A DNA stretch of 64,000 bases, from positions 744,001-808,000 of the forward strand of contig NZ_JAIUCY010000001.1 of the NCBI RefSeq assembly GCF_020179755.1. Direction: 5' to 3'. The notes beneath the pieces were generated by a model. That model was given only the letters and a program-made list of their open reading frames with translations, was not told where the DNA came from and searched no databases. Within the stretch, counting starts at the first letter, position 1, and every line of letters starts with the position of its first letter. Origin of the DNA: Herbaspirillum sp. alder98. GTDB lineage: Bacteria > Pseudomonadota > Gammaproteobacteria > Burkholderiales > Burkholderiaceae_D. A program made the position numbers and the translations under genes. This document shows, piece after piece, positions 1-9,801 of this stretch.

Positions 1-20
1 CCATGGCAGAGCCGGGCTCT

Positions 21-1346
21 TCAGGCACGCTTCCATTGGGCCGCCAGTATCGGCGCCAAGGTCACGCTGTAGTCTTCAGGCAAGGAGGTGCTTCCTGCCG
101 TCGGCGCAGAAAATACAGACATCGCGTCGACCAGCGCCTCGATGTTACTTTGTCGCAGATATTTGAAGCGACCAGCTTTACCTAGCTGCAAAAGCTGCAC
201 CTGCTGGGCAGCATCGCCGTACCAGTTGACGAAGGTAACACCATCTTTTGTCCCCACCAGGGTCACCCGCAAGTCATCGTCGACCCGGCTAAACCATAAC
301 TGGTCGGCGGTGATGTCACCCGTAAACTGCATGTTGTCGAAGTCTTTGGCACCGCCTCGATTGAATATCCTGTCCTGCCCGTCTCCCCTCGCATAATAAT
401 AAGTATCGTTGCCGGCTCCCCCAATGAGAAAATCATTTCCCTCGTCTCCACGCAGGTCATCTTTGCCGATCCCGCCGTCCAGCAGGTCATTGCCTGCCCC
501 TCCACGGAGATTGTCGGAGCCGGCCTGGCCGTACAGCCGGTCATTGCCTGCGCCACCGAGCAGCGAATCACCACCGTCGCCACCGTAGAGCGTGTCGCTG
601 CCCTCCCCGCCATCCAGCGTGTCCTTACCCGCTCCCCCCGACATGTAATCATCGCCCCCGTCACCGGATAACGCGTCTTTCCCTGACCCGCCTTCCAGCC
701 GGTCATCGCCATCCCCACCATTTAGTTTGTCATCGTCAGACCCGCCGTCAAGGAAATCGTCGCCAGCCCCGCCATCAAGCTTGTCGTTTCCAGAATCGCC
801 GTAGAGTCTGTCCTTACCTGCTTCGCCATGGAGTGTGTCGTTGCCGATGCCGCCCCGCAAATCGTCATTACCTGCGCCACCGTAGAGCCAATCACGCCCT
901 TCCCCTCCGAACAGATTGTCGGCACTTGCTCCGCCGACGAGAACATCTTCTCCCGCCTCGCCGTAAAGATGGACACTAATATCGGGGCCGAGCATTATGT
1001 CACTCCACTCCGCCCCCTTCATCCAACGACTGCCAGTGCTGAAGGAGATAACACCAGACGAAGAGTAACGATTCAGAAATATCAACTTTTCTTTGTTCGG
1101 ATCGCCATCTAGGTCGGTAAAAAAATCTTCTATCGTTATGGCAGGCCGATCATCACCAAAGATAATCACCAGATTATTGCCACTCAGTTCAATAGATTTA
1201 TATGCGCGAAAATAGTTGGGTTGCGGCCTAAGAAACGTCAGTTCATCAAGAGATTCTGTCGATGTGTGTTCCGGGGCAAATGTCAGTGTATCTGTCGATA
1301 TATATTCCGGGTCACCTAGTAGTGTATCTGTCGATGTATTGGACAT
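21..1346 (-). CDS. RTX-repeat protein, array copy 1 (leftmost)
   Basis: 441 aa. A variable N-terminal region (residues 1-127) opens with short STDTL/STESL near-repeats and holds a segment shared with other array copies ([16 protein letters not shown]). About 21 GGxGxDxLx-type nonapeptides follow (roughly 128-316), then [12 protein letters not shown] and a block with [16 protein letters not shown] and NWYG that resembles the haemolysin-type calcium-binding-related domain. The tail carries LVDAM, LPEDY and ends [15 protein letters not shown] repeats bind calcium and fold outside the cell in known families, so a secreted protein is likely; the C-terminal tail as secretion signal is inferred. No signal peptide, catalytic or pore-forming segment is visible. 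It lies 90 bp behind copy 2 and ends 20 bp from the window edge, so further copies may follow. Confidence 0.88.
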   Translation of the reverse strand: MSNTSTDTLLGDPEYISTDTLTFAPEHTSTESLDELTFLRPQPNYFRAYKSIELSGNNLVIIFGDDRPAITIEDFFTDLDGDPNKEKLIFLNRYSSSGVISFSTGSRWMKGAEWSDIMLGPDISVHLYGEAGEDVLVGGASADNLFGGEGRDWLYGGAGNDDLRGGIGNDTLHGEAGKDRLYGDSGNDKLDGGAGDDFLDGGSDDDKLNGGDGDDRLEGGSGKDALSGDGGDDYMSGGAGKDTLDGGEGSDTLYGGDGGDSLLGGAGNDRLYGQAGSDNLRGGAGNDLLDGGIGKDDLRGDEGNDFLIGGAGNDTYYYARGDGQDRIFNRGGAKDFDNMQFTGDITADQLWFSRVDDDLRVTLVGTKDGVTFVNWYGDAAQQVQLLQLGKAGRFKYLRQSNIEALVDAMSVFSAPTAGSTSLPEDYSVTLAPILAAQWKRA

Positions 1347-1436
1347 GACAATTCCTCTAGAAAAATGAAAATGGCATCAGTGAAGGGGCGCAGCGAAGCG
1401 GCGCCAGGCCAGCCAGCGCCTGGCGCCGCCTTAAAT

Positions 1437-2768
1437 TCAGAATTTCCAGGCGGCGGCGAGCGGCGCACTCAGCTCCGTTTGGTAATTGGCTGGTAAGTCG
1501 GTGCTTCCGACTGGGGGAGGAGAAAATCGGGCCATCGCATCGACTAACGTCTGGATGCCACTATGATCCAGATAATGAACGACGGGTCCACCGTTATTCA
1601 ACCTCAACTCATGCACTCGCTGACGAGCATCGACATACCAATCGCCGAAGGTCACGCCGTCCTCTGTCCCAACCAGGGTCACCTGCAAGTCATTGTCGAC
1701 CCGGCGAAACCATAACTGCTCGATATCGACGCCATCGGCGAACAGCATGACGTCTTGGTCGTTGTCATCACCTCGATTGGATATCCAGTCGTGCCCGTCT
1801 CCCCTCCTATAATAATAAGTATCATTGCCGGCTCCCCCACTGAGAAAATCATTTCCTTCTTCTCCATACAGTGTATCGATGCCGGTCCCTCCTACCAGCA
1901 GGTCATTGCCAGCCCCCCCAAAGAGCAGGTCATTGCCGGCCCCGCCGTAAATCCGGTCATTGCCTGCGTCACCGTATAGGTAATCTTTACCATCGTCGCC
2001 GGAGAGCGTGTCGCTGCCCTCCCCGCCGTGCAGCGTGTCGTTACCCGTCGCCCCCTTCATGTCGTCAGCACCCTCACCACCGTGCAATACGTCGCTACCC
2101 GGTCCGCCTTCCAGGCGGTCATCACCAACCCCACCATTTAGTTTGTCATCGCCAACCCCGCCGCTCAGGAGGTCGTCGCCAGCCTCACCAAAAAGCTTGT
2201 CGTCTCCAAATCCGCCGTAGAGTTCGTCGTTACCCGCTTCGCCATGAAGTTCATCGTTGCCGACGCCGCCTGACAATTCATCATTACCTGCTTCGCCATG
2301 GAGCTCATCGTCGCCGATGCCGCCTGATAATTCGTCATTACCGGCGCCACCGTACAGCCAGTCACGCCCTCTCCCTCCCCAGAGCTCGTCGGCACCTGTT
2401 TCGGCCTCGATGATGTCGTCTCCCGCTTCGCCGTCAATACGCACAGCGGTGTCACCGCCGTGGATCAGGTCATCCGCCGCCGTCCCCTTTACCACGGGCT
2501 TGCCATCGTCTGTAGGAGGAGACTCGACCGAAACGGAACTATTCAGGCCTGCCAGTTTGCTTGCTTGCGCCTCGCTATCCCGGCCTGCAAGATAATTTTT
2601 TATCGTTCTGGCAGGTCGGCCGTCACCAAAGTTGATCACGAGGTCATTGCCACGTTGCTCAACAGTTTTATTAGTCCGAAGCAGAGTGGTCTGCGGATTT
2701 GTACCAGGCAAAAATGTAGCGCCATCCTCAGGTATATCTGTCGGTGTATTCGTCGGTGTATAGGACAT
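1437..2768 (-). CDS. RTX-repeat protein, array copy 2
   Basis: 443 aa, closest in layout to copies 1, 3 and 7. It starts MSYTPTNTP, has the shared N-terminal segment NDLVINFGDGRPARTIKNYL, then about 23 nonapeptides (residues 112-318, the longest run in the array) with alternating [18 protein letters not shown] units that look recently duplicated. The C-terminal block has YYYRRGDGHDWI, EQLWFRRVDNDLQVTLVGT and DWYVDARQRV, and the tail reads LVDAMARFSPPPVGST, LPANY, LSAPLAAAWKF. The sequence just upstream of the ATG contains AGAGAGAAATT, a weak ribosome site. Calcium-dependent folding after secretion is expected from the repeats; no function beyond that can be read from the sequence. Confidence 0.88.
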   Translation of the reverse strand: MSYTPTNTPTDIPEDGATFLPGTNPQTTLLRTNKTVEQRGNDLVINFGDGRPARTIKNYLAGRDSEAQASKLAGLNSSVSVESPPTDDGKPVVKGTAADDLIHGGDTAVRIDGEAGDDIIEAETGADELWGGRGRDWLYGGAGNDELSGGIGDDELHGEAGNDELSGGVGNDELHGEAGNDELYGGFGDDKLFGEAGDDLLSGGVGDDKLNGGVGDDRLEGGPGSDVLHGGEGADDMKGATGNDTLHGGEGSDTLSGDDGKDYLYGDAGNDRIYGGAGNDLLFGGAGNDLLVGGTGIDTLYGEEGNDFLSGGAGNDTYYYRRGDGHDWISNRGDDNDQDVMLFADGVDIEQLWFRRVDNDLQVTLVGTEDGVTFGDWYVDARQRVHELRLNNGGPVVHYLDHSGIQTLVDAMARFSPPPVGSTDLPANYQTELSAPLAAAWKF

Positions 2769-2858
2769 CAGAATTTCTCTCTATGAGTGAACACGGAATA
2801 AGTGAAAGATCATGTCGGCGCCGCAGCGGCCTTGCCACCGGACATTGCGCCGCTCGCA

Positions 2859-4160
2859 CTAAACCCAGCTGGCGGCTAGCACCGGGTCCAGCGCGGCGTG
2901 ATAATTTTCAGGCAAGGATGTGGTTCCCAGCGGCGGCGGTGGAAGAGCGGACATCGCCTCCACCAGTGCATCCACCTTCGCATTTTCCAGAGAGTGAATT
3001 TCAGGTTTGGGGCCTTCAAATTGAAACACGCTGGGTAAAATGTCGATGTTATTGGTGCTTAGCTCGAACCGCTCCACACGCTGCGCGTCATCGACAAACC
3101 ACTTCATTATGGTTACCTCATCATTTGTTCCTATCAGGCTCACCTTCAGGTTATTGCCGACCTTGCGAAACCATAGCTGATCGGGGCTGATGTCGCCCGT
3201 CCATCGGATGATGTCGCGGTCGCCGACATGCCCAAGGTTGTATATCGCGTCCGTTCCATCGCCACGCATAAACAAATAGCGATCATTACCCGCTCCGCCA
3301 CAGAGAATGTCATTGCCTGTACCTCCTGCCAATAGGTCATCGCCGTCGTCGCCTTTCAGCAGGTCAACGCCGGCATCTCCAAAGAGCGTGTCGTTGCCGG
3401 ACCCACCGGAAAGATAGTCATTGCCTGTGCCACCGCTCATCAAGTCATCACCATCGCCAGCGAAGACAACATCGTTACCCCTGTCCCCTAGCAGAATGTC
3501 ATCACCTGCCCCCCCTATCACCTCGTCATCTCCATCTCCGCCGTATAAATGGTCACTCCCCAAGCCACCTTCCAAGCGGTCATTGCCAGCTCCTCCTTTC
3601 AGAACGTCGGCACCAGGACCACCATCCAGACGGTCATCACCAGGGCCACCATCCAGAAGGTCATCACCAGCCCCACCATCAAGCTTGTCGTTACCTGCTT
3701 CGCCATGAAGTTCATCGTTGCCGATACCGCCTGACAATTCGTCATTACCGGCGCCACCGTACAGCCAGTCACGCCCAGCCCCTCCCGAGAGACGGTCGGC
3801 ACCTGCTCCGGTCTGGAGAATGTCGTCGCCCCCTTCACCGTCAATATCGACACCGAGGTCATCGCCGAGGATCGGGTTATCCTCCTCCGTGCCCTTGATC
3901 AGGATATTGCCACCGGCTGTGGAAGGCCACCTGACAAAAGCGCTACTACGCAGCATGTCCAGCTTTCTTGTTTGCGCATTGCTATCAAGGCCGGCAAAAA
4001 AAGCTTTTATCGTTCTGCCAGGTTGATCATCACCGAAGCTGATAAAGAGATCATCGCCAACCTGCTCAGCATTTGTATAGGGGAGAAACGGGGTGCGCTC
4101 CGGCGCGGTCCGCGTTGTGTTAAACGAAGGAATAGATGTATTTAAAGATGTATAAGACAT
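2859..4160 (-). CDS. RTX-repeat protein, array copy 3
   Basis: 433 aa from the ATG at 4160, chosen because TGGAG lies at the right distance and MSYTSLNTS matches the starts of copies 2 and 7; the frame is open for 22 further codons upstream. Domains in order: N-terminal segment with GDDLFISFGDDQPGRTIKAF, about 21 nonapeptides (residues 107-296), then YLFMRGDGTDAI, DQLWFRKVGNNLKVSLIGT and KWFVDDAQRVERFEL. A longer insert than in sister copies (around PSVFQFEGPKPEIHSLENA) comes before the common tail LVEAMSALPPPPLGTTSLPENY...LDPVLAASWV. The untranslated leader is closely similar to that of copy 7, so gene and leader were duplicated as one unit. Confidence 0.87.
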   Translation of the reverse strand: MSYTSLNTSIPSFNTTRTAPERTPFLPYTNAEQVGDDLFISFGDDQPGRTIKAFFAGLDSNAQTRKLDMLRSSAFVRWPSTAGGNILIKGTEEDNPILGDDLGVDIDGEGGDDILQTGAGADRLSGGAGRDWLYGGAGNDELSGGIGNDELHGEAGNDKLDGGAGDDLLDGGPGDDRLDGGPGADVLKGGAGNDRLEGGLGSDHLYGGDGDDEVIGGAGDDILLGDRGNDVVFAGDGDDLMSGGTGNDYLSGGSGNDTLFGDAGVDLLKGDDGDDLLAGGTGNDILCGGAGNDRYLFMRGDGTDAIYNLGHVGDRDIIRWTGDISPDQLWFRKVGNNLKVSLIGTNDEVTIMKWFVDDAQRVERFELSTNNIDILPSVFQFEGPKPEIHSLENAKVDALVEAMSALPPPPLGTTSLPENYHAALDPVLAASWV

Positions 4161-4384
4161 GAAAACTCCATTCGATGAATGAACAATTACGGTTGAGGAA
4201 ATTCGCATCAACCACAAAAGACTCAACCCCGGCCAGTAACGGACGAGTGCCGATGTGAAGAACTAGAGTGACCTGTCTGGCAGGCCGATGATGCCGCCGC
4301 TGGCCGTTAGGCAGCGGGGTCGCGGGCGTGTGCGGATGTCATCAACCGGCGTCGATGACGGCTCTGCAGAAAATGGTGACGATC

Positions 4385-5299
4385 TCACTGCCAGCTCTGC
4401 GCCAGTACCGGATCAAGGATCTTCTGATAGGCAGGCGCAAGCTGGTGGCTGCCGATGGCAGGCATGGGCAGCGACGCCATCGCAGTCACCAGTGCCTCGA
4501 CACGCGCTTCGGGAAGGCGACTGCCATCGTCCAGGCAGAATTCGTCAATGCGATTATTCTCCCCCTCGTACCACAGCTTCACGCGTTGACTGTCACCGGT
4601 CTCGATGTTGGTGACCAGCAGAGTCTGTCCACTACGCTGGAACCACAACTGGTCGCGGGTAATGCCGCTGCCGTATTCGATACGATCGTTATAGTTGACG
4701 CCCGCTGAAGAAAATGAAGAGTCGCCGGCATTCCAGATGGCGTCCTTGCCATCACCTTTTTCGAAGCGATAGATATCGTCGCCTTCCTCGCCGGACAGAC
4801 TATCGTTGCCCGTTCCGCCGATGAGGACATCGTGTCCCTCGCCACCCAGTAGATTATCGGCACCCTGACCGCCCGTGAGGACGTCGTTTCCGCGTTCTCC
4901 CTGCAGCGAATCATGATCATCACCGCCATCGAGGTTATCGTTACCGTCGCCCCCCCGCAGGCAGTCAATGCCTTCGTCGCCCTCGATAATATCGTCACCA
5001 CCTTCACCGAAAAGCATGTCATTGCCGGACTGTCCCAGAACGATGTCGTCCCGTTCGCCACCATGGATCTCGTCGTCCTGGTCGGATCCCGTCAAGAAGT
5101 TGGGCTTGTCTTGCGCCCCCATGAGCAGGTGATGATTAACATAGATGCCCCCCATCGGCCCCGACAGCCGCACCTGGCGCGTTACTGTCTGCGTCTGCGA
5201 TTGCGGCCGATCCACTTGCGGGTCATCGCCCCTATCGCCCTCCGCTGAATCGTCCTCGAGCGCAAAATGTTGCAACATCGATTGTTCGTCATCCGACAT
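4385..5299 (-). CDS. RTX-repeat protein, array copy 4 (twin of copy 10)
   Basis: 304 aa, starting MSDDEQS after a strong AAAGGAG ribosome site. The N-terminus is acidic and polar (residues 1-30), followed by RPQSQTQTVTRQVRLSGPMG, which is shared almost word for word with the gene at 10747-11661 and with no other copy. About 12 nonapeptides cover residues 69-176; then YRFEKGDGKDAIWNAGDSS, NDRIEYGSGITRDQLWFQRS and SQRVKLWYEGENNRIDEFCLDDG. The tail is LVTAMASLPMPAIGSHQLAPAYQKILDPVLAQSWQ split by short gaps. It is one half of a duplicated two-gene segment whose second gene has decayed (5347-5775). Confidence 0.88.
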   Translation of the reverse strand: MSDDEQSMLQHFALEDDSAEGDRGDDPQVDRPQSQTQTVTRQVRLSGPMGGIYVNHHLLMGAQDKPNFLTGSDQDDEIHGGERDDIVLGQSGNDMLFGEGGDDIIEGDEGIDCLRGGDGNDNLDGGDDHDSLQGERGNDVLTGGQGADNLLGGEGHDVLIGGTGNDSLSGEEGDDIYRFEKGDGKDAIWNAGDSSFSSAGVNYNDRIEYGSGITRDQLWFQRSGQTLLVTNIETGDSQRVKLWYEGENNRIDEFCLDDGSRLPEARVEALVTAMASLPMPAIGSHQLAPAYQKILDPVLAQSWQ

Positions 5300-5346
5300 T
5301 TGTAACTCCTTTCATTAGTGATACGAAAAAAAATGCGTCAGCGCCT

Positions 5347-5775
5347 TCACTGCGAGCTTCGCGCCAGCAAGGGCCTGAAAGCCGAGAGCAATTCAGCAGG
5401 CAGCAATGCCATGCTGCTCGCCTGTGGAGCGGACGTGGCCATTGCATCGACCAGCATCCCGCCCCTGTCTGCCGTCAGGCGCGTGCCGCTCCCCTGTTCG
5501 AAGTAATCGACGTGCTGCGGCGTATCGGCGTACCCGTCAGGCATCGTCATGCTATCGATGCCTTAGATTAGATGCCGTCGATGTCAACGAGCAGGATCGT
5601 GTGGAAGGTAAGGCCTTCTCGGCGAAATCAGACCTGTTCGGGACGAATGCCGTAGCACAATCGTACGTAATCGAGGTCACCAGCCGCCTGCTTGACATTG
5701 AACACGGTGTCCAGGTCATCACCTCGGCCAAACAGATAGACATCGCTGCCCAGGCCGCCGTCGGGCAGGTCATTG
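5347..5775 (-). pseudogene. Decayed RTX gene, relative of the copy at 11729-12586
   Basis: The first part (5347-5550) still translates to a C-terminal RTX tail with VDYFEQGSGTRLTADRG, LVDAMATSAPQ and LLPAELLSAFRPLLARSSQ, close to the end of the gene at 11729-12586 ([27 protein letters not shown]). Beyond 5550 the match to that gene continues at the DNA level through the DYVRLCQGI and [10 protein letters not shown] region, but frameshifts and stops break the frame. The repeat region and start are gone; the homology stops abruptly near 5775. Even the usually invariant tail tryptophan is lost (LLARSSQ). It sits directly upstream of copy 4, as the intact relative sits upstream of copy 10. Confidence 0.78.
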
Positions 5776-6080
5776 CCAGTTCTTGGCCAGTATCGGATTG
5801 AGTGCATTCTGTTAGTCGGGCGAAGAGTGACGGATGCCGATGGCCGGCATCGACCAATGAATCGGCACCCGCCTAGCAGGCGCGTTTCATCGTCAAAGGG
5901 GAAGATATCGATGCGGTGCGCAGCGCTCTCGGGTCACTGTTTCACGCATTGGCTGTCACCCTTCTCGAAGGGGATCACTCTCGGATCCTGCATGCCGGAA
6001 CCACGATTCATCACGGCCAATGCCTACGCCGTCGTTGTAACTCCGCGTTGCACGGCGCCATCATTACCCGCAGCGGCTTG
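5776..6080 (-). pseudogene. Second RTX fragment, relative of copies 4/10
   Basis: From about 5776 the sequence switches to a degraded version of the C-terminal coding part of copies 4 and 10: DNA matching the LNPTLAQSW, MPAIG and QRVKQWYEGE regions can be followed on the minus strand to about 6045-6080, with stops and indels throughout. No start and no nonapeptide block remain. The abrupt switch at about 5776, in a stretch that both parent genes share, suggests that recombination between two array members deleted the DNA between them. The right boundary is approximate; 6081-6219 holds no recognisable gene. Confidence 0.6.
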
Positions 6081-6219
6081 AACAATATAAGTAGTTCTGC
6101 AGTAAAGGGAATCAACGTTTGTCTGGCAGGCGACGCTCGCCGCCTGCACAAGCAAGCCCGCGTGCACTGCACGGGCACGCGGGATGCATCGATATCACCT
6201 TGGCCGGGCCTATCCAGGA

Positions 6220-7161
6220 TCAATGCCCGCCGCCGGCGCTGCCATCATGCCAGCTCTCCGCTAGCACCGGCGCCAGGATGGCCTGATAGCTGGCCGGTAG
6301 CGCAGTCGAACCCAGCGGCGGTGGCGTGAAAGCGGCCATCGCCTGCACCAGATTCTCGACGCGATCCTTACTCAGGCGCTTGCCTGCCTGCTCGCCGTCA
6401 ACGGGCATGGTGGCAATCGCATCGACCCGCATGGCGGGGGTGCTATACCAGGCGTTCAGCCTTACGCTGTCTCCGGTCTCGAACAGGCTCACTTCGAGGT
6501 CATCACCGACGCGCCGAAACCAGACCTGGTCGATGTTGACATCGACCAGATGCAACGTGTCGTTGCCGTTTTCGTCCCGGTTGTCGACCACATCATGGCC
6601 GTCCCCTTTCCTGAAGAGATACTCGTCGTCGCCGCCGTTCCCGACAAGATAGTCGTCGCCCGGCCCGCCGTAGATCCAGTCGATGCCGGTGCCGCCAATC
6701 ATCATGTCATTGCCGCCACGGCCAAACAGGATGTTTTTCCCCGATTCGGCAACCAGGAAGTCCGAGCCTTCACCGCCGTCGAGCGTATCGTTGCCTTCGC
6801 CAAGGCCACCGTACAGATAGTCGTCGCCAGCCCCTCCCTCAAGCACATCACTGTCAGCGCCGCCGATCAATACATCCCGGCCGTCGCCTGCAATCGCAAT
6901 AAGCTGCTCGTCGGTTCCCAACACGACATTGGGACCATTAGTGCAATGCGCAATGTTCTTGATATATTCATGACTATCGATCGGGATATTGCGATTGATG
7001 TCCAGCAGCATTGATTCGATCTCGTCCGACCCGAGGTCGGGAAAATAATTCGGCACACGCATGGACTTGCCCGTCACAGGGATAACGATGAGGTCGCGCC
7101 CCTGATGCTCGAGCATCGGCACAGGCAGCTGGGAGCGTGTCATTTCCATATTTTCTGACAT
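6220..7161 (-). CDS. RTX-repeat protein, array copy 6
   Basis: 313 aa from the ATG at 7161, which follows AAAGGA at good spacing; the open frame runs 35 codons further up without a better site. The N-terminus (residues 1-85) is a divergent version of the array's leader domain, with GRDLIVIPVTGKSMRVPNYF. Only about 10 nonapeptides follow (about 88-178), one disrupted by an inserted GLGEG. The C-terminal block keeps YLFRKGDGHDVVDN, DQVWFRRVGDDLEVSLFET and NAWYSTPAMRVDAI, and the tail has LVQAMAAFTPPPLGSTALPASY and LAPVLAESWH. After the conserved tryptophan comes an unusual glycine/histidine-rich extension, DGSAGGGH. Confidence 0.86.
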   Translation of the reverse strand: MSENMEMTRSQLPVPMLEHQGRDLIVIPVTGKSMRVPNYFPDLGSDEIESMLLDINRNIPIDSHEYIKNIAHCTNGPNVVLGTDEQLIAIAGDGRDVLIGGADSDVLEGGAGDDYLYGGLGEGNDTLDGGEGSDFLVAESGKNILFGRGGNDMMIGGTGIDWIYGGPGDDYLVGNGGDDEYLFRKGDGHDVVDNRDENGNDTLHLVDVNIDQVWFRRVGDDLEVSLFETGDSVRLNAWYSTPAMRVDAIATMPVDGEQAGKRLSKDRVENLVQAMAAFTPPPLGSTALPASYQAILAPVLAESWHDGSAGGGH

Positions 7162-7407
7162 GATGATTCCTTTGAAAGAAGTGATTGATGCCGCCCGCCT
7201 TGCGCCAGAAAAGCCACGGCGCTCATGCCAACGACCACTGCATGATCGGCAGCATGGGCGCTGCAAACCAGAGAAATGCGTCGAGGTCTTCTTGCAAGAA
7301 GATCTGATGAACCGCCGGACTTTGTCTCGGGATCGCCAACGGCAAACGCATCAGAACAGGCCCCGCTTACCCTGTCTCTGCGGGACCTGCACGGCTCTCG
7401 TCAGAAC

Positions 7408-8706
7408 TCAAGTCCACTTCGCAGCCAGCACCGGCGCCAGGACAGCGCCGCAATCGTTCGGCAAGGAGCTGCTTCCCACGACTGGAGGAGAAAATGCGGC
7501 CATCGCGCCGACCAGCGCCTCGATGTCACTTCCCTTCAAATATCGAACGGGTCCACCGTTACTCAGCCTGAACTCGTCCACACGCTGGTCATCATTGAGA
7601 TACCAATCGACGAAGGTAACGCCCTCTTCTGTCCCCACCAGCGTCACCCGCATTTCATTGTCGACCCGGCGAAACCATAACTGCTCTACCGTGATGTTAC
7701 CGGTGAACAGCATGACGTCGTAGTCCTGGTCACCGCCCCGATTGAGTATCCAGTCCCGCCCGTCTCCCTTCGTATAGTGATAGGTGTCATTGCCCAATCC
7801 ACCAATGAGAACATCACTTCCCTCCTCGCCATACAGTTCATCGTTGCCGTCGCCGCCGTTCAGCCGATCATTGCCATCGCCCCCGAAGAGCATGTCGGCG
7901 CCCGCTTCGCCGTAAAGCCGATCATCGCCGACGCCACCGAATAGGAAATCGTGATCATCGTCTCCGTAGAGGGAGTCGCTGCCCTCTCCGCCGTGCAGAA
8001 TGTCACTACCCGCCCTCCCCCTCATGTAGTCATCGCCCTCTCCACCCTCCAATACATCGTCACCCGACCCGCCGCTCAATTGGTCATCACCAACCCCACC
8101 ATTTAGTTTGTCATCGCCAGGTCCGCCGTCCATGGAGTCGTCGCCAGTCCCACCATCAAGCGTGTCGTTTCCAGCGCCGCCGCGGAGTTCATCATTCCCT
8201 GCTTCGCCATGGAGTTCATCGTTGCCAACGCCGCCTGACAATCTGTCATTCCCGGCGCCGCCGTACAGCCAGTCACTGCCTTCCCCTCCCGAGAGACGGT
8301 CGGCACCTTCTCCGGCCTGGATGACGTCGTCTCCCGCTTCGCCGTCGATATCGAGACCGAGGTCATCGCCGAAGATCAGGTTATCCTCTTCATTGCCCTT
8401 CACCACGAGATTGCCACCGAATGTGGAAGCAGGCTCGACCGAGACACTACTACTCAGCAAGGCCAGCTTGCTTGTTTTCGCATTGCTATCAAGGCCGGTA
8501 AAATAATTTTTTATCGTTTTTTTAGATTGACCATCAGCAAAGGTGAACACGAGATCATCACCAACCTGCTCGACATTGGGATATGGGCGAAACACGGTAC
8601 GCACCGGTGCTGGATCAATCGGGTCGGGTGACGGCACTCTGCGAAACGAAGTATTAGAACTGCTCCCGGATCTATTCGCGGGCGTATTCGTCGATGTATA
8701 AGTCAT
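7408..8706 (-). CDS. RTX-repeat protein, array copy 7
   Basis: 432 aa starting MTYTSTNTP at 8706, with TGGAAT ahead of the ATG; the frame is open for another 87 codons upstream but that stretch is intergenic in the sister copies. The N-terminal domain contains GDDLVFTFADGQSKKTIKNY, followed by about 21 nonapeptides (roughly 105-295). The C-terminal block has YHYTKGDGRDWILN, EQLWFRRVDNEMRVTLVGT and DWYLNDDQRVDEF, then LVGAMAAFSPPVVGSSSLP, and it ends LAPVLAAKWT. It is closest to copies 1, 2 and 3 and shares a leader sequence with copy 3. These four have visibly more A+T-rich codons (for example runs of TAT) than copies 9-12. Confidence 0.88.
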   Translation of the reverse strand: MTYTSTNTPANRSGSSSNTSFRRVPSPDPIDPAPVRTVFRPYPNVEQVGDDLVFTFADGQSKKTIKNYFTGLDSNAKTSKLALLSSSVSVEPASTFGGNLVVKGNEEDNLIFGDDLGLDIDGEAGDDVIQAGEGADRLSGGEGSDWLYGGAGNDRLSGGVGNDELHGEAGNDELRGGAGNDTLDGGTGDDSMDGGPGDDKLNGGVGDDQLSGGSGDDVLEGGEGDDYMRGRAGSDILHGGEGSDSLYGDDDHDFLFGGVGDDRLYGEAGADMLFGGDGNDRLNGGDGNDELYGEEGSDVLIGGLGNDTYHYTKGDGRDWILNRGGDQDYDVMLFTGNITVEQLWFRRVDNEMRVTLVGTEEGVTFVDWYLNDDQRVDEFRLSNGGPVRYLKGSDIEALVGAMAAFSPPVVGSSSLPNDCGAVLAPVLAAKWT

Positions 8707-8794
8707 GATAATTCCATTGGATGATTGAACATTGCGGTTGACGCGATTCGCATCAACCACCAAAGAAACAAATCCGGCTAGCACCGGCACCGTG

Positions 8795-9727
8795 TCATGT
8801 TGCGTAGTGCCAGCCAGCGGCCAGCGGCGGCGCCAGGACAGCGAGGTAATCTTGTGGCAAAGAGGTGGTTCCCTCAGGCGGTGGCGAAAAGGCGGACATC
8901 GCCTGCACCAGCGCCTCGACCTTTTCCATGTCCAGAGATCGGGTACCGGATTCATAATAGCTAGCATCCGGAATCAGATCGAACCGGTCCACGCGCCGCG
9001 CATCGTCCGCATACCAGTCGACGATGGTGACGCTATCATCGGTGCCGATCACGCTCACTTCCAGGTTCTTCCCGGTCTTGCGAAACCAGAGTTGCTCGGC
9101 CGTGATACCACCGGCAAATTGCACGACGTCAAGATCGTCAGTGCTGCGCCCGTTCAATATCCGGTCCTGCCCGTCGCCCAATTCGAACACATACCTGTCG
9201 TTGCCTGGCCCGCCACGGAGACGGTCGTTACCCAGGCCTCCGTACAGGCGGTCATCGCCGCTGCCTCCATTCAGCAGGTCATCGCCTTCACCGCCCTGGA
9301 GCATGTCGTCACCAGCTTTGCCATAGAGGCGATCCTCGCCGTCGCCTCCGACCAGGCTGTCATTTCCAGCACCCGCATATAACCAGTCGTTTCCGTTGCC
9401 ACCGTCGAGATAGTCGTTGCCCGCGCCCAGCAGGATGCCGTCATCGCCATCACCGGCCGTGACACTGACATCGAAGTCGCCGCCGACCATCACGTCATCG
9501 CCGGCGGTCCCCAAGGCCCAGACATCACCACCTACGGCGGGATGACGCTCCAGAGTCACGGGAAAATTCAGGCCCGCCAGCTTGCTCGCGCGCGCATCGC
9601 CCTTAAACTCGGAAAGGTAATTTTGTAACTGCCATCTGCGCTGACCGTCGGCGCTGGTCACGACGATATCTTGGCCATTCTGATCGACCGTCGGTACGGC
9701 AAGAGGAGCAAGAGCTTCATTGGACAT
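8795..9727 (-). CDS. RTX-repeat protein, array copy 8
   Basis: 310 aa. Two ATGs lie side by side (9730 and 9727); the second is six bases from AAAGGA and is preferred. The N-terminal domain (residues 1-88) is a divergent form of the shared one (GQDIVVTSADGQRRWQLQNY). About 10 nonapeptides follow, then YVFELGDGQDRILN, EQLWFRKTGKNLEVSVIGT and DWYADDARRVDRFDL. The tail reads LVQAMSAFSPPPEGTTSLPQDY and LAPPLAAGWHYAT. It is about 75 bp downstream of copy 9 and 88 bp upstream of copy 7. Confidence 0.87.
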   Translation of the reverse strand: MSNEALAPLAVPTVDQNGQDIVVTSADGQRRWQLQNYLSEFKGDARASKLAGLNFPVTLERHPAVGGDVWALGTAGDDVMVGGDFDVSVTAGDGDDGILLGAGNDYLDGGNGNDWLYAGAGNDSLVGGDGEDRLYGKAGDDMLQGGEGDDLLNGGSGDDRLYGGLGNDRLRGGPGNDRYVFELGDGQDRILNGRSTDDLDVVQFAGGITAEQLWFRKTGKNLEVSVIGTDDSVTIVDWYADDARRVDRFDLIPDASYYESGTRSLDMEKVEALVQAMSAFSPPPEGTTSLPQDYLAVLAPPLAAGWHYAT

Positions 9728-9801
9728 CATGGTTCCTTTGGATAATTGAAGACAAGATCAATGGGAGCACGCCGCAGACCGACGTCGCGCCCGCAACAGC
9801 A

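Noticed and set aside
1871-2413. Plus-strand arginine/histidine- or serine/proline-rich frames across the RTX array
   Set aside because: They are reverse images of the nonapeptide repeats and recur at every copy.
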